This document shows, piece after piece, positions 38,101 to 45,534 of a stretch of 64,000 bases of DNA (the stretch's first letter is position 1; every line of letters starts with the position of its first letter). The stretch spans positions 1 to 64,000 of the forward strand of contig CALFYL010000110.1 of the NCBI GenBank assembly GCA_937952135.1, read 5' to 3'. A model generated the notes under the pieces. It saw only the letters and a program-made list of their open reading frames with translations. It searched no databases and had not been told where the DNA came from. Made by a program: the position numbers and the translations under genes. The DNA comes from an uncultured Planctomycetia bacterium. Lineage in GTDB: Bacteria > Planctomycetota > UBA1135 > GCA-002686595.

Positions 38101-38625
38101 GTGTTCGGGATCGTGAAGCAGAGCGGGGGCAGCATCTGGCTCTACAGCGAGCCGAACGGCGGCACGACCTTCAAGGTCTACTTGCCCGAGGCCGATCGCT
38201 CGACCGCGGCCGATCCGGCGCGCGCGCCGTCGGCGAACCACACGGACCTTCGCGGCCGTGAAACCGTCCTCTTGGTCGAGGACGACGACCAGCTTCGCGT
38301 GCTCAGCCGGAACATCCTCGAGCGGCAGGGCTACCGCATCCTCAACGCCGCGAGTGGAGACGAGGCCCTGCGCATCTGCCAGCACCACCCGGGGCTGATC
38401 CATCTCTTGCTCACCGACGTGGTGATGCCGCGCATGAGCGGACGCCAACTGGCGGACCGCCTGCGCGCGCTGCGCCCCGAGACCAAGACGCTCTACATGT
38501 CGGGCTACACCGACGAGGCGATCACCCAACACGGCGTCCTCGACGCCGGTGTGGACTTCGTGCAGAAACCCCTGACCGCGCGCGGCCTCGCCGAGAAGGT
38601 GCGCGAAGTGCTCGATTCCGACTGA
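35188..38625 (+). CDS. hybrid sensor histidine kinase with PAS domains and C-terminal receiver
   Basis: The protein has 1145 residues. In order: TM1 (~8-30), extracytoplasmic sensor (35-280), TM2 (~282-303), HAMP (~305-355), three PAS domains starting near 365, 510 and 645, HisKA with LAGGVAHDFNNLL (His ~787), HATPase (NLVVNARDAM, DTGVGMD, FFTTKEQGKGTGLGLATV) and a receiver domain (LVEDDDQ with phosphoacceptor in LLLTDVVMP ~1074, lysine in VQKPL). It phosphorylates its own receiver, which may pass phosphate to a separate Hpt protein. The start is GTG 35188, six bases after GGAGG. The longer frame from 35119 is less likely. It ends 15 bp before a convergent gene. Confidence 0.95.
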   Translation: MFRLRHAPIAVKLPLGIGLLLVAVLGGVTWASYTEVRRSIMSVAAERMESLSAQLSGRLELLAQQRFAVVRELAAESAIAQCLDNPDSANCAVARATLERHASRNPSNQIVALEVWDAEGTPTVVHGEARPAPRKDAARTMEAVRGSDTAVSLAPFNEVDEHLHYRVVASVRGEDGNIAGYVTEVRRVANSPDTARDLSELLGSDARFFIGTRDGLWNDFSRAIDSPPTSVFESDGPIEYQRPGHAPVLAQATTIAGGPWRMVIEFPVGGIFRPAENYLRKAGLVSLLIVIVCAGVGLWFSRRITQPLELVTQAAESMASGQRGSRVSVSRRDELGRLQSSFNTMATEVEQSRERVEALARRYKLLFDESPLPMWVTDAESGRFLDVNEAALDHYGYSLEEFRERTEADITVGKTRDDDRALTPQPASNNAHGFVQHRLRNGRVVDVERTRRELTVDGRRTCLTLAHDVTDRVAAERSLRDSEAKLQQMNLALERRVEEREQAESALRESRQNLATTLDSIGDAVISTDAQGRIVRLNPVAEKLTGWSAEEAQGLPLGEVFRVLDEDTGAAVENSFEHVLRAGVAVELPNRAVLLTRSGVKLPIADSAAPIRNGANELLGVVLVFRDISEERAAQRALLEKEARKSAVLEAALDGIVTMDHRGLILEFNGAAERIFGIAQEKALGQPLAELIIPAREREKHRQGLAHYLATGEGPILGKRLEVAATRANGKEFAAEISIVRSGKIDPPVFTGFIRDVSERKQLEAQLRQSQKMEAIGRLAGGVAHDFNNLLSVIIGYADLLASEAGSDARQELAEITAAGQRGAHLTRQLLAFSRQQVLQPEVLDLNEALSNMEGMLHRLIGEDIEFAFLKARRPALIHADPGQIEQIVMNLVVNARDAMKSGGKLTIEVGRVELDADYAADHPDVEPGPFIMLAVSDTGVGMDEATKARVFEPFFTTKEQGKGTGLGLATVFGIVKQSGGSIWLYSEPNGGTTFKVYLPEADRSTAADPARAPSANHTDLRGRETVLLVEDDDQLRVLSRNILERQGYRILNAASGDEALRICQHHPGLIHLLLTDVVMPRMSGRQLADRLRALRPETKTLYMSGYTDEAITQHGVLDAGVDFVQKPLTARGLAEKVREVLDSD

Positions 38626-38640
38626 ACGCGGCGCGAGCGT

Positions 38641-39354
38641 TCAACGGGCGTCTTCGAACCCTCGTTCGACCGCTCGTGTATGACGAAGTTCCGCACTCGC
38701 AGTCAACCACGCATAGGCGCCGAGGAGCGGCAGCGCGGCATAGAAGGAAAAGAGTGTGAGGGTGAGCAGCACGGACGCCGTCTGCTGAGCGACGGCGCGA
38801 CTGGGATCGGACCGGTCGATGCCGGCCATGAGGTTGAGGGCGGCGTTTTCGAGGTCGAGCGCGAAGAGAGTCACGACGATCAACGCCAGTGGCATGAGCG
38901 TGAGCACCAGCGTCGCAAACCACGAGCACGCGGCGCCGACGCGCAGAAAGCGCGCATACAAGAGCACGCGAACCAGCGCGATGAGCGCCAGGAACCAAAG
39001 GTTGATCCGCATCGCGCTCTCGAGGTTCATCCAACGCTCCACGGGCAACGCGTAGAGCCACGCCAGCGGCGAGGTGAAGCCGACGACGGCCACGACGCTG
39101 CTGTAGTTGCGGCGGTGAAGCCGCAGCGGCCGAAGCAGCAACCAGATCAACCCGGCAAGTCCGAACACGTAGACCACCGATCCGACACCCGACTTCTGCG
39201 CGAGGCCTGCGTACGGATGATCCCAGTAGCGTCCGATGCCAGCGATCCACGCGAGCCCGAGGCCCAGGCGCGCATCGCGCCAGTCGAGGGCGGAGTACTC
39301 GTCGGCGCGCAGGCGAAAGCTGAGGGTGCGAAGAACGATCGAGAGTTTCGACAT
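38641..39354 (-). CDS. multi-pass membrane protein of unknown function
   Basis: This 237-residue protein has about five to six hydrophobic segments (residues 26-42, 60-76, 84-100, 117-135, 142-166, 192-216). The fold may be Yip1-like but no signature is clear. The N-terminal stretch is rich in Arg and Asp. It is divergent from hemW (97-bp gap) and convergent with the histidine kinase. Function unknown. Confidence 0.65.
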   Translation of the reverse strand: MSKLSIVLRTLSFRLRADEYSALDWRDARLGLGLAWIAGIGRYWDHPYAGLAQKSGVGSVVYVFGLAGLIWLLLRPLRLHRRNYSSVVAVVGFTSPLAWLYALPVERWMNLESAMRINLWFLALIALVRVLLYARFLRVGAACSWFATLVLTLMPLALIVVTLFALDLENAALNLMAGIDRSDPSRAVAQQTASVLLTLTLFSFYAALPLLGAYAWLTASAELRHTRAVERGFEDAR

Positions 39355-39451
39355 GGATGCGAGGGCCTCGTGCGGCCGGTGGGAACGCGCAGCGCGATGG
39401 ACGCCGCGCGGCTTTCACGGCTTCCGACAATCGGTGGGGTAACCTGTCGCG

Positions 39452-40654
39452 GTGACGACGACTCGAACCGACAAGGAGGCCGCGGCCGCCATCATGCTGC
39501 CAAAGGCCTCGGCGGGAACGCCGGTGTACGTGCACCTGCCGTTCTGCGCGGCGAAATGCCACTACTGCGATTTCTTCTCCGTCGCCGCCGAGGGACAGGA
39601 CATCGAAGGCTTGCTCGCCGCGCTGCGGCGCGAGATCGAGCTGCGAGCGCCGCGTGCTCCGCGCACCGTGTTCCTCGGCGGTGGAACCCCGAGCCTGCTC
39701 ACGAGCGCGCAACTGCGCGAGTTGCTCGACACGCTGCAACGCTGCACGGGTTTCCGCGAGAGCGCGACCGAGGTCACGATCGAGTGCAATCCCGAGAGCT
39801 TGAGCCGCGACAAAGCGCGCGCGCTCCTCGACTGCGGCGTCAACCGCTTCTCGATCGGCTTCCAAACGCTCGACGACGCCACGTTGAAGTTGTTCGGACG
39901 CGTGCACTCCGCGGAACAGTCCTTTCGCGCCTACGACGCGGTGCGCGCGGCGGGAGCGACGAACGTCAACGTCGACTTCATCTACGCGACGCCCGGGCAG
40001 AGCCTGGACGAATGGCGTGCGACCCTGGAACGCATCGTCGCGCTCGGCACGGACCATCTCTCCGCTTACAACCTGACGTTCGAGGAAGAGACGCCGTTTC
40101 GCCGCTGGCTCGAACAAGGCAAGTTGCACAAACAGCCTGAAGACGTCGAACTCGAGTTCTTCCACCTCACGCGCAAGCGCTTGAGCGAGGCGGGTCTGAA
40201 CGCTTATGAGATTTCGAACTTTGCGCGCGAGGGCCGTGCGTGCGAGCACAACCTCAATTACTGGCGCAACGGCGAATATGTCGGTCTCGGTCCGTCGGCG
40301 GTGAGCAAGGTCGAGTCCACGCGCGGCGGCAACGTGAAGTCGGTGGGGGAGTACAAACGCCGAATCGCCGAGCGCGAGAACGCGTGCGAGTGGAGCGAGA
40401 CCCCCGGACCGCTGGCGCGGCTCGGAGAGACCTGGTGGCTGGGCCTGCGGCTGGAGCGCGGGTTGAGCGCTAAGGAAGCGCGCGAGCGCGCCGGTGCGAC
40501 GGCGGCCGGTCCCGATCGCGCCGCCGCCACCGTCGAACGGATGGCCGCCGCGGGCTGGCTCCGAGAGGTCGACGGCCGCTGGACGCTGAGCGCGGCCGGG
40601 CTGCCCGTGGCCGACGCAGTTGCACGCGAGTTCCTGCGTCTGCGAGACGAGTGA
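39452..40654 (+). CDS. hemW: HemW-like radical SAM protein
   Basis: This 400-residue radical SAM protein has the cluster motif CAAKCHYC (~31-38) with the HemW form YVHLPFCAAKCHYCDFF. Downstream are GGGTPSLL, ECNPES, the NRFSIGFQT strand and DFIYATPGQ, and a C-terminal winged-helix-like part. The cysteine ligands (CxxxCxxC) and the following aromatic Cys-Asp-Phe fit HemW, a heme chaperone, rather than coproporphyrinogen dehydrogenase HemN. GTG 39452 is the start. pyrF follows 165 bp later. Confidence 0.9.
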   Translation: MTTTRTDKEAAAAIMLPKASAGTPVYVHLPFCAAKCHYCDFFSVAAEGQDIEGLLAALRREIELRAPRAPRTVFLGGGTPSLLTSAQLRELLDTLQRCTGFRESATEVTIECNPESLSRDKARALLDCGVNRFSIGFQTLDDATLKLFGRVHSAEQSFRAYDAVRAAGATNVNVDFIYATPGQSLDEWRATLERIVALGTDHLSAYNLTFEEETPFRRWLEQGKLHKQPEDVELEFFHLTRKRLSEAGLNAYEISNFAREGRACEHNLNYWRNGEYVGLGPSAVSKVESTRGGNVKSVGEYKRRIAERENACEWSETPGPLARLGETWWLGLRLERGLSAKEARERAGATAAGPDRAAATVERMAAAGWLREVDGRWTLSAAGLPVADAVAREFLRLRDE

Positions 40655-40819
40655 CTTCGCTCGCGAGGCCGTCCGACGCCGGGCCTGCGCCGCGCGGGCC
40701 CGCGACGAGCGACTCCGCGGCGAAAACGGGCCCCTGACCCCGCCGCGGCGTGACCGATAGACTGCGCGGCTCGCGGGGCCGCGACGGGCGCCCGAAACCG
40801 CCTCCCAAGAAGCCACGCC

Positions 40820-41752
40820 GTGAACTACGCCGACCGCCTCGCCGCTGCCATCGCGCACTGCGGCAATCCGTGCCTGATCGGACTCGACCCGCACATCGAC
40901 CTCTTGCCCGACGCCTTCGCGGTCGCGCGCGACACCCGCGCCCCGCGCCACGTTCGCGCGCAGGCGATCGGCGACTTCTGTTGCGAGATCGTCGAGCTGT
41001 GCCGCGGCCGCGTGCCGGCCGTGAAGCCGCAGTCGGCCTTCTTCGAGGTCTTCGGCGCCGACGGCGCGCAGCAGTGGGAGCGCGTGGTCGCCGCCGCGCA
41101 CGCCGCCGGCCTGCTCGTGATCGGCGATGTGAAGCGCGGCGACATCGCGAGCACGGCCGCCGCCTACGCCACCGCGTTCCTCGAAGGCCCCGGCGACCGG
41201 CCCGACACGCTGTGCGACGCCGTCACGCTCTCGCCCTTCCTCGGCGCCGATTCGATCGAACCCTTTCTTTCGGTGTGCCAGCGCACCGGGACCGGCATCT
41301 ATGTGCTCGTGCGGACGTCGAACAAGGGCAGCGCGGACTTCCAGCGCCACGGCGAGCCCGAACTCTCGCTCGTGATCGCCGACCGGCTCGTCGAGTGGGG
41401 CCGCGCGCTCACCGGCGCGAGCGGTTGGTCGAGCGCGGGCGCAGTCGTCGGAGCGACGCACGCCGCCGAGTTGCGCACGTTCCGCGCGCGCATGCCGAAC
41501 ACTCCGCTGCTGCTGCCGGGCTATGGCGCGCAAGGCGCGGGCGCGTCGGACATCGTCGACGCCTTCCGCGGCGCCGACGGAGCGACGCAACTCGCCGGAG
41601 CGCTCGTCAACTCGTCGCGCGGCGTGCTGTTCGCCCACCGCGATGCGTCGCAGCGCGGAAAGCCCTGGAAGGACGCCTCGCGCGACGCGCTCGAGCACAT
41701 GATCGCGGACGTCACCGGCGCCATCGACCGCGCGTCGAGCGTCGCGAGCTAG
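40820..41752 (+). CDS. pyrF: orotidine 5'-phosphate decarboxylase
   Basis: This 310-residue enzyme makes UMP from OMP in pyrimidine synthesis. The catalytic motif is VIGDVKRGDIAST (~102-110) with the Lys and Asp residues, and CLIGLDPHIDLLPD is at the N terminus. It is longer than the 230-240 residue form and matches the long (type 2) bacterial subfamily, with VLVRTSNKGSADFQ and VNSSRGVLFAHRD near the end. The start is GTG 40820. The bacillithiol gene bshC follows 26 bp later, so they may be cotranscribed. Confidence 0.95.
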   Translation: MNYADRLAAAIAHCGNPCLIGLDPHIDLLPDAFAVARDTRAPRHVRAQAIGDFCCEIVELCRGRVPAVKPQSAFFEVFGADGAQQWERVVAAAHAAGLLVIGDVKRGDIASTAAAYATAFLEGPGDRPDTLCDAVTLSPFLGADSIEPFLSVCQRTGTGIYVLVRTSNKGSADFQRHGEPELSLVIADRLVEWGRALTGASGWSSAGAVVGATHAAELRTFRARMPNTPLLLPGYGAQGAGASDIVDAFRGADGATQLAGALVNSSRGVLFAHRDASQRGKPWKDASRDALEHMIADVTGAIDRASSVAS

Positions 41753-41778
41753 CGCGCGCCGCCCACCCAGCTACCCAC

Positions 41779-43440
41779 ATGAGTGCAGCACGAATCGAAC
41801 TGCTCTCGAGCGAAGTCGCGGGCCGCACCGACTTCGCACGCGCCTGCCTGCGCGTGCCGCACTTCCGAGTGCCGCTCGCCCTCGACCAGATCCCGTGCGA
41901 GCGGGACGACTTCGATCTCGACGATCGCCGCGAGCTCGTCGAGCGCTTGCTCCAGCAAGCCAGCCGCCGCAGCCCGCACGTCGCGGTGATCGACTCGATC
42001 CGCGCGCTCGAGCACCCGCACGCCTGCTGCGTGGTCACCGGACAACAACCCGGCTTGCTCGGCGGCCCGCTCTACTCGCTCTACAAGGCGCTGCACGCCA
42101 TCCGCCTCGCGCGCTCGCTCGCGCAGACGCACGAGCGGCCGGTCGTGCCGATCTTCTGGAACCACGCCGACGACCACGACATCGCCGAAGCGCACCACGC
42201 GTGGCTCCTCAACGAGAACCTCGATCTCCAGCGCATCGGCCTCGCGGGTCTCTCCTCCGGCAAGCTTCCGCTCTCGCGCATCGTGTTCAGCGAGGAGAAG
42301 CACCGTTTGTCCGCCGCGCGCGCGACGATCGAGCAAACGCTCGGCCGCGAGCCCCACGCACAGGAAGCGCTCGAGCTCTTCACGCCGCGCGAAGGCGAGT
42401 CGTTCGCGGCCGCGTTCACGCGCGTGCTCGACGAGTTGCTCGGCCACCTGGGGCTCGTGGTGCTCGAACCCGACTGGATCCGCGAACCGCTGTCGCGCTC
42501 GCTCGCGAGCATCGTCGGCGGCCCGCTCGCGTCGGCGCTCGACGAAGGCGAGGCGAACTTGCGCGCGCTCGGTCTGAAGCCGACGATCGAGAGCGCGAGC
42601 GCGGCGCTCCTGTTCCACGTGGACGAGCTCGGACGCCATCCGTTGCGCCTCGGCGGCGACGGTTTCCGCTACGACGGCGAGGAAGGTTCGCGCACGGCGG
42701 CGGAGCTCGCCTCCGAGATCGTCACGAAGCCGCTCGAGTGGTCGCCCGGCGCGCTGCTCCGTCCGATCGTGCAGGACACGTGCTTGCCGAGTGTCGCCTA
42801 CGTCGGTGGATGGGGCGAGATGAGCTACCTCGCGCAGCTCGGCCCGCTGCGTCGGGCGCTCGGCGCGCCGCTCACCGCCGCGGCGCCGCGCTGGTCGTGC
42901 ACGCTGGTCGATCCGCAGACGGACGATGCGGCCGAGCAGCTCGGCGTCACGCTCGGCGAAGCGATCGCGTCGCGCGGCGCCGCGGCGCAGGTCGGCGTCG
43001 AGGAGCCGCCTCCGCCGGTGATCGCGGAGCTTCGCCGCATCGCGGAGCAAGCCGCGAAGGAGCTCAACGCGCAGAAGGACGCGCTCGCCCAGCTCGACCG
43101 CGGCATCGCGATCAACCTGGGCCGCACCGGCTCGCAGATCCGTTCGCTGGTCGACAAGCTCTGCGAGAAGGCCGAGCGCGTGCACGCGAACCGAGCGGGC
43201 CGCGGCAAGCGACTCGTGCGACGCGTGACGAACTCGCTCGCGCCGCGCGGCGAGCTGCAGGAGCGCGTGCTCTCCCTTCCGCCCTTCGTCGCACGCTTCG
43301 GCCGCGCGTGGATCGACGAGCTGTTCGAAGCCATGGGCCCGCTCGAGAGCGGCCACCTGATCGTGCACCTCGGAGAGCCCGTCGTGCGCGCGAAGGAAGC
43401 GAACGAGCAAACGGCCAGCGGTGAAGAGGACGGCGAATGA
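41779..43440 (+). CDS. bshC: bacillithiol biosynthesis cysteine-adding enzyme BshC
   Basis: This 553-residue protein is the putative cysteine ligase of bacillithiol synthesis, adding cysteine to GlcN-malate. The family signatures are CCVVTGQQPGLLGGPLYSLYKAL (first 20 residues: CCVVTGQQPGLLGGPLYSLY, ~75-95), VPIFWNHADDHDIAEAHH and PSVAYVGGWGEMSYLAQL. A coiled-coil follows (ELRRIAEQAAKELNAQKDAL, ~418-438). ATG 41779 starts the homology. Its stop overlaps bshB1 by four bases (ATGA 43437-43440). The interior contains a 14-of-16 parS-like sequence (42611-42626), probably chance. Confidence 0.93.
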   Translation: MSAARIELLSSEVAGRTDFARACLRVPHFRVPLALDQIPCERDDFDLDDRRELVERLLQQASRRSPHVAVIDSIRALEHPHACCVVTGQQPGLLGGPLYSLYKALHAIRLARSLAQTHERPVVPIFWNHADDHDIAEAHHAWLLNENLDLQRIGLAGLSSGKLPLSRIVFSEEKHRLSAARATIEQTLGREPHAQEALELFTPREGESFAAAFTRVLDELLGHLGLVVLEPDWIREPLSRSLASIVGGPLASALDEGEANLRALGLKPTIESASAALLFHVDELGRHPLRLGGDGFRYDGEEGSRTAAELASEIVTKPLEWSPGALLRPIVQDTCLPSVAYVGGWGEMSYLAQLGPLRRALGAPLTAAAPRWSCTLVDPQTDDAAEQLGVTLGEAIASRGAAAQVGVEEPPPPVIAELRRIAEQAAKELNAQKDALAQLDRGIAINLGRTGSQIRSLVDKLCEKAERVHANRAGRGKRLVRRVTNSLAPRGELQERVLSLPPFVARFGRAWIDELFEAMGPLESGHLIVHLGEPVVRAKEANEQTASGEEDGE

Positions 43441-44150
43441 AGCTCGATGCGCTCGTGGTCGCGGCCCACCCCGACGACGCGGAGATCTGCGTCGGCGGGT
43501 CGATCCTCAAGCTGGTCGATGCGGGACTGCGCGTCGGCATCGTCGACGTGACGCGCGGCGAAATGGGAACGCGCGGGTCGCGCGAGGAGCGCGACGCGGA
43601 GACCGCGGCGGCGAACCAGCTCATGCGCCTGAGCGTGCGGCGCAACCTCGAGCAACCCGACGGCCGCGTGCAAGTGACGGTCGAGGCGCGCGAGGCGCTG
43701 GCCCGCATGCTGCGCGACCACCAGCCCGAGATCGTGCTCGCGCAGCACACCGACGACCTCCACCCAGACCACATGGCGACGGGCCGGCTCGCCCGCGAGG
43801 CCTGGTACCTCGCGGGGCTCGCGCGGCTCGCGCAGCTCGACGGCGGCCCGGCCGCAACGCGACCCAAACGCCTCTACCACTTCATGGGCCACGTGCCCTT
43901 CGACCCGACGCTCGTGGTCGACATCGGGCCGGTCTGGGAGCGCAAGGTCGCGCTCGTGCGCTGCTACGCGAGCCAACTCGCGCCCGCCGGGGACGGCGAC
44001 CGCGGCCAACATTTCCTGTTCGGCGCCGACATCCTCTCGCGCATGGAAACGCGGGCCCGTTTCTTTGGCGAGCGCATCGGCGCGCGCGTCGGCGAGCCGC
44101 TGCTCTCGCTCGGACCTCATCCGATCGGCGACATCCAACGCCTGTTCTGA
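43437..44150 (+). CDS. bshB1: bacillithiol biosynthesis deacetylase BshB1
   Basis: This 237-residue LmbE/PIG-L family Zn deacetylase removes the acetyl group from GlcNAc-malate. The zinc motif AAHPDDAEICVGG (~9-21) carries the His-Asp-Asp ligands, followed by the BshB1-type RGEMGTRGSREER and the third ligand in HTDDLHPDHMATG (~102-115). The RGEMGTRG motif separates BshB1 from generic PIG-L proteins. It is coupled to bshC through an ATGA overlap. parA starts 41 bp later. Confidence 0.94.
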   Translation: MKLDALVVAAHPDDAEICVGGSILKLVDAGLRVGIVDVTRGEMGTRGSREERDAETAAANQLMRLSVRRNLEQPDGRVQVTVEAREALARMLRDHQPEIVLAQHTDDLHPDHMATGRLAREAWYLAGLARLAQLDGGPAATRPKRLYHFMGHVPFDPTLVVDIGPVWERKVALVRCYASQLAPAGDGDRGQHFLFGADILSRMETRARFFGERIGARVGEPLLSLGPHPIGDIQRLF

Positions 44151-44191
44151 CCCCGCGTTCGCGGCGCGCGAGCGTAGAATCCCGGCCGAAC

Positions 44192-45493
44192 ATGCGGCGC
44201 ATCGCACTGATCAATCAAAAGGGCGGGGTCGGCAAGACCACCTCGACCGTCAACCTCGGCGCCGCGCTGGCGCGCGAAGGGCGCCGCGTGGTGGTGGTCG
44301 ACCTCGACCCGCAGGCGAACCTCTCGCTGCACCTCGACGTGCAACTGCGCAGCGGCGAGCCGTCGACCTACACGCTGCTCCTCGGGGACGGCGCAGTCGA
44401 GGCGACGCTGCGCGAGACCAAGACCCCTGGGTTGAAGCTGCTGCCCTCGTGCATCGACTTGAGCGGCGCGGAGCTCGAGCTGTCGAACGCCTTCGGGCGC
44501 GAGATGATCCTGCGGGACGCCCTCGAGCAGTGGGAAGAGCGCCACCGCAAAGCGCACGGCGAGGCGCCCGCGGACTACGTGCTGCTCGACTGCCCGCCGA
44601 GCCTCGGACTGCTGTCGGTCAACGGTCTGGTCGCCGCGCAGGAGGCGATCATCGTGGTGCAGACCGAATTCTTCGCGTTGCAGGGCATGACCAAGCTCGT
44701 CGACGTGGTGCAGCTCCTGCGCCGGCGCTTGAATCCATCGCTCGAGATCAGCGCCATCCTGCCGTGCCTGTACGACAACCGCACCAAGCTGGCGCGCGAG
44801 GTCCTGGGTGAGCTGCGCGCGCACTTCGCGGGCCGCGTCTTCTCGCGGGCGATCGCGAAGAACGTGAAGCTCGCCGAGGCGCCGAGCTACGGGAAGACGA
44901 TCTTCGAGTACGCGCCCGAGTCGAGCGGCTCCTCCGACTACCGCGAGGTCGCGCGCGAGTTGATCGCGATGGAGAGCCGCGACAGCGACCTGGTGGCGCG
45001 CTACGGCGAGCCGGTGAAGCCGACGGCGATCGTCTCGGGCGCCGCGGAGGAAGCTGTCGTGACGCTCAAGCCCGCGCGGGCGCCGCGGGTGAAGAAATCG
45101 GCGCCTGTCGAGGCGCCCGCTGCCGTGCCTGCGGACGAGCTGGGGGACGAGACGGTCAACGCGAGCGCCGAGGCCGCCGAACCGACGGCGAGCCCGCTGC
45201 GAGACGACCCCAAGACCGCGTCGAACGCTCCTTCGAGCTCGAAAACGGCCACTCCCGAGGCGGAAAGCGCCGTCCTGCGAGCCAAGGACGCTTCCGCGGC
45301 GCGCGCGGTGGTGAGCACGTCCGTCGACTTGGATCGGTCCGTCGACCTGGATTCGCGCGAAACGGAAGCGGCCCGAGCGCACTCCAACGGCTCGCGAGCC
45401 AGCGGCCCCCAGGCCGGCTCGGACGCGGCGCTCGACGAATTGCCGGAGCTTCCGCCGGACGCGGAGCTCCTGCCGCGCTTCGCCGACTCCTGA
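44192..45493 (+). CDS. parA: chromosome partitioning ATPase ParA/Soj with long acidic C-terminal tail
   Basis: The 433-residue protein has the deviant Walker A motif INQKGGVGKTTSTVNLG (7-23), Walker A' VVVDLDPQANLS, Walker B VLLDCPPSLGLLS (~129) and the ParA end EAPSYGKTIFEYAP. The ATPase domain ends near residue 270. A 160-residue tail rich in Ala, Ser, Glu and Asp follows and looks disordered, which is unusual for ParA (normally about 260 residues). It sits inside the bacillithiol cluster, and parB/parS are about 13 kb away. It probably still works with ParB and parS. Confidence 0.93.
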   Translation: MRRIALINQKGGVGKTTSTVNLGAALAREGRRVVVVDLDPQANLSLHLDVQLRSGEPSTYTLLLGDGAVEATLRETKTPGLKLLPSCIDLSGAELELSNAFGREMILRDALEQWEERHRKAHGEAPADYVLLDCPPSLGLLSVNGLVAAQEAIIVVQTEFFALQGMTKLVDVVQLLRRRLNPSLEISAILPCLYDNRTKLAREVLGELRAHFAGRVFSRAIAKNVKLAEAPSYGKTIFEYAPESSGSSDYREVARELIAMESRDSDLVARYGEPVKPTAIVSGAAEEAVVTLKPARAPRVKKSAPVEAPAAVPADELGDETVNASAEAAEPTASPLRDDPKTASNAPSSSKTATPEAESAVLRAKDASAARAVVSTSVDLDRSVDLDSRETEAARAHSNGSRASGPQAGSDAALDELPELPPDAELLPRFADS

Positions 45494-45534
45494 CCGGCGC
45501 CCAACCCTCCGCTTCCAGCATCGAACGACGAGCC

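Noticed and set aside
35098..38532. Open frame of more than 1100 codons opposite the histidine kinase
   Set aside because: It is antisense to a clearly recognised protein and is made of Arg/His/Leu/Val-rich sequence, as expected of GC-rich shadow frames. The same reason applies to the other long frames opposite known genes.
42611..42626. parS-like sequence TGTTCCACGTGGACGA inside bshC
   Set aside because: It matches 14 of 16 but loses palindromic symmetry on one side and lies within coding sequence; probably chance.
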